15,170 nucleotides of DNA from Mucilaginibacter sp. Its GTDB lineage: Bacteria; Bacteroidota; Bacteroidia; Sphingobacteriales; Sphingobacteriaceae. The notes under the pieces were generated by a model. That model did not search any database and was not told where the DNA came from. It saw nothing but the letters and a program-made list of their open reading frames with translations. Made by a program: the position numbers and the translations under genes. The stretch lies in the NCBI GenBank assembly GCA_028288315.1, contig JAQBNY010000290.1, positions 1 through 15,170 on the forward strand, read 5' to 3'. Below, piece after piece: positions 13,893 through 15,170 of this stretch; within the stretch, counting starts at the first letter, position 1; each line of letters starts with the position of its first letter.

Positions 13893-15170
13893 ATGAACAA
13901 AACGGTTGTTATTGATATTGTAGGCTTATCTACCTCTTTAATTGGGGAGCATACACCTTTTTTAAAAAAGTATATAGCCTTAAAAAATATAACCACTATT
14001 GAACCGCTTTTACCTGCAGTAACTACTTCGGTACAATCGGCTTACTTAACTGGAAAGTATCCTGTTGACAATGGCATTGTAGGTAACGGCTGGTATGACC
14101 GTATTGATAGCGAAGTTAAATTCTGGAAGCAATCAAACAAACTGGTAACAGGAGATAAAATATGGGATAAGGCCAAGAAAGAAGATCCCTCTTTTACCTC
14201 ATCAATGATGTTTTGGTGGTATAATATGTATTCATCCGCCGACTATTCGGTAACACCAAGGCCTAATTACCTGGCCGACGGTAGAAAAATGCCTGATTGT
14301 TATTCGCACCCAGCCGAATTGCGTGATACTCTTCAGGAGAAATTTGGTCAATTTCCACTCTTTCAGTTTTGGGGCCCTGGGGCAAACATTAAGTCAAGCA
14401 GATGGATAGCTGACGCATCCATGTACACCGATGAACTGCATGACCCTACACTTACCCTTATTTACCTTCCACATTTGGATTATTGCCTGCAAAAATTCGG
14501 GCCCGACCAATCAAAAATAGCTAAAGAGCTTAAAGAAATAGATGCTTTGGTAGAAGAGCTTGTTACATTTTACGAAAAGAAGAACGCAAGCATTATCCTT
14601 CTGTCAGAATACGGAATAGCTCCGGTAAATAATCCCATACATTTAAACCGCCTGTTTAGGCAGCATAACCTGTTACAAATTAGAGTAGAACGGGGTTTGG
14701 AACTGCTTGATCCCGGTGCCTCAAAAGCATTTGTTGTTGCCGACCATCAGATAGCTCATGTGTACATCAATGATCCATCCGTTACTGAACATGTAAAAGC
14801 CTTATTAAAAACGGTTCCCGGTATTGAGCTTATACTTGACCGTGACGAACAAGCCGCCTACAACATCAACCATGAACGCGCCGGCGATATTGTTTTAATG
14901 GCAGCTGAAAACAGCTGGTTTACCTACTACTTCTGGCTGGATGATGCCAAGGCACCTGATTATGCCCGTGTAGTTGACATCCACAAAAAACCTTGTTATG
15001 ATCCTGTTGAAATGTTTATGACCTCTAAGGCCAGAGCTGGCTACAAACTGCTGCGCAAAAAAGCCGGTTTTAGATATGTAATGGATGTTATTCCGTTAGA
15101 TGCCACTTTAATTAAAGGTTCGCATGGGCGGGTTAATGTTCAGGATAAGTATAAGCCTGTACTAATAACT
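13893..15170 (+). CDS. eboF: EboF-type alkaline-phosphatase-superfamily phosphodiesterase (3' end outside window)
   Basis: Open reading frame of 426 codons, still open at the window edge; the start ATG is 9 nt after the eboE stop. It resembles nucleotide pyrophosphatase/phosphodiesterases (NPP) of the alkaline phosphatase superfamily. Visible: metal ligand D8 in VVIDIVGLS; the nucleophile region PAVTTSVQSAYLTGKYP (41-57), with T44 aligning to the NPP threonine, then GIVGNGWYD (61-69); LPHLDYCLQKFGP (192-204), where D196 is kept but the usual His is Q200; LLSEYGIAPV (236-245), where NPPs have D-H and this has E239-Y240; and IKGSHG (407-412) with H411. Three of seven canonical ligands therefore differ, probably as a family trait. 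There is no signal peptide, so it seems cytoplasmic despite its relatives often being periplasmic. It could cleave a phosphodiester or diphosphate made by EboC/EboD; that is inference. Confidence 0.88.
   Translation, partial: MNKTVVIDIVGLSTSLIGEHTPFLKKYIALKNITTIEPLLPAVTTSVQSAYLTGKYPVDNGIVGNGWYDRIDSEVKFWKQSNKLVTGDKIWDKAKKEDPSFTSSMMFWWYNMYSSADYSVTPRPNYLADGRKMPDCYSHPAELRDTLQEKFGQFPLFQFWGPGANIKSSRWIADASMYTDELHDPTLTLIYLPHLDYCLQKFGPDQSKIAKELKEIDALVEELVTFYEKKNASIILLSEYGIAPVNNPIHLNRLFRQHNLLQIRVERGLELLDPGASKAFVVADHQIAHVYINDPSVTEHVKALLKTVPGIELILDRDEQAAYNINHERAGDIVLMAAENSWFTYYFWLDDAKAPDYARVVDIHKKPCYDPVEMFMTSKARAGYKLLRKKAGFRYVMDVIPLDATLIKGSHGRVNVQDKYKPVLIT

Overview
The window suggests a Bacteroidota chromosome, most likely family Sphingobacteriaceae (Mucilaginibacter/Pedobacter-like). 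This rests on the Bacteroidota-style tmRNA 3' part, AT-rich intergenic DNA, lack of Shine-Dalgarno sequences, the small AraC-type and PAS-LuxR regulators, the DUF3494 lipoprotein/OmpA pair, and the gene content of the 3' operon. The genus is an inference from protein style, not a search result.

Layout. (1) Positions 1-284 hold the 3' part of the tmRNA gene ssrA, cut by the window edge, and its terminator. (2) Positions 285-1619 are very AT-rich and hold no intact gene. They contain a decayed Wzx-type polysaccharide flippase (about 999-1480) and a perfect 22-bp palindrome. (3) Positions 1620-2612 encode an intact GT2 glycosyltransferase, which with the dead flippase looks like the remnant of a surface-polysaccharide locus. 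(4) A PAS-LuxR regulator (minus strand, 2659-3378) and a small AraC-family regulator (plus strand, 3857-4417) are divergent around a 478-bp repeat-bearing spacer. (5) Positions 4540-8160 encode a lipoprotein with Big_5-like, two InlB-B-type repeats and an ice-binding-like (DUF3494) domain, followed by a large OmpA-family outer-membrane protein. A strong terminator closes the pair at 8179-8208. (6) From 8485 to the window end lies a tight operon: a TMEM220-like membrane protein, then eboA, eboB, eboC, eboD, eboE and the first 426 codons of an eboF-type alkaline-phosphatase-superfamily gene.

The main point of interest is the complete ebo cassette. It encodes a helical scaffold protein, a TatD-like metal hydrolase, a UbiA-type membrane prenyltransferase, a dehydroquinate-synthase-like sugar-phosphate cyclase, a TIM-barrel protein and an NPP-like phosphodiesterase. 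Together these read as a pathway that makes a polyol- or sugar-derived molecule, attaches or processes a prenyl group at the membrane, and uses it to process or move a metabolite. The ebo family is known from cyanobacteria (transport of the scytonemin precursor to the periplasm), eustigmatophyte plastids and Pseudomonas (edb cluster), but its chemistry is unsolved. No scytonemin or other pigment gene is visible here. Several proteins carry changes at positions canonical for their superfamilies (EboF metal ligands, second Asp motif of EboC), which suggests chemistry different from the textbook family reactions.
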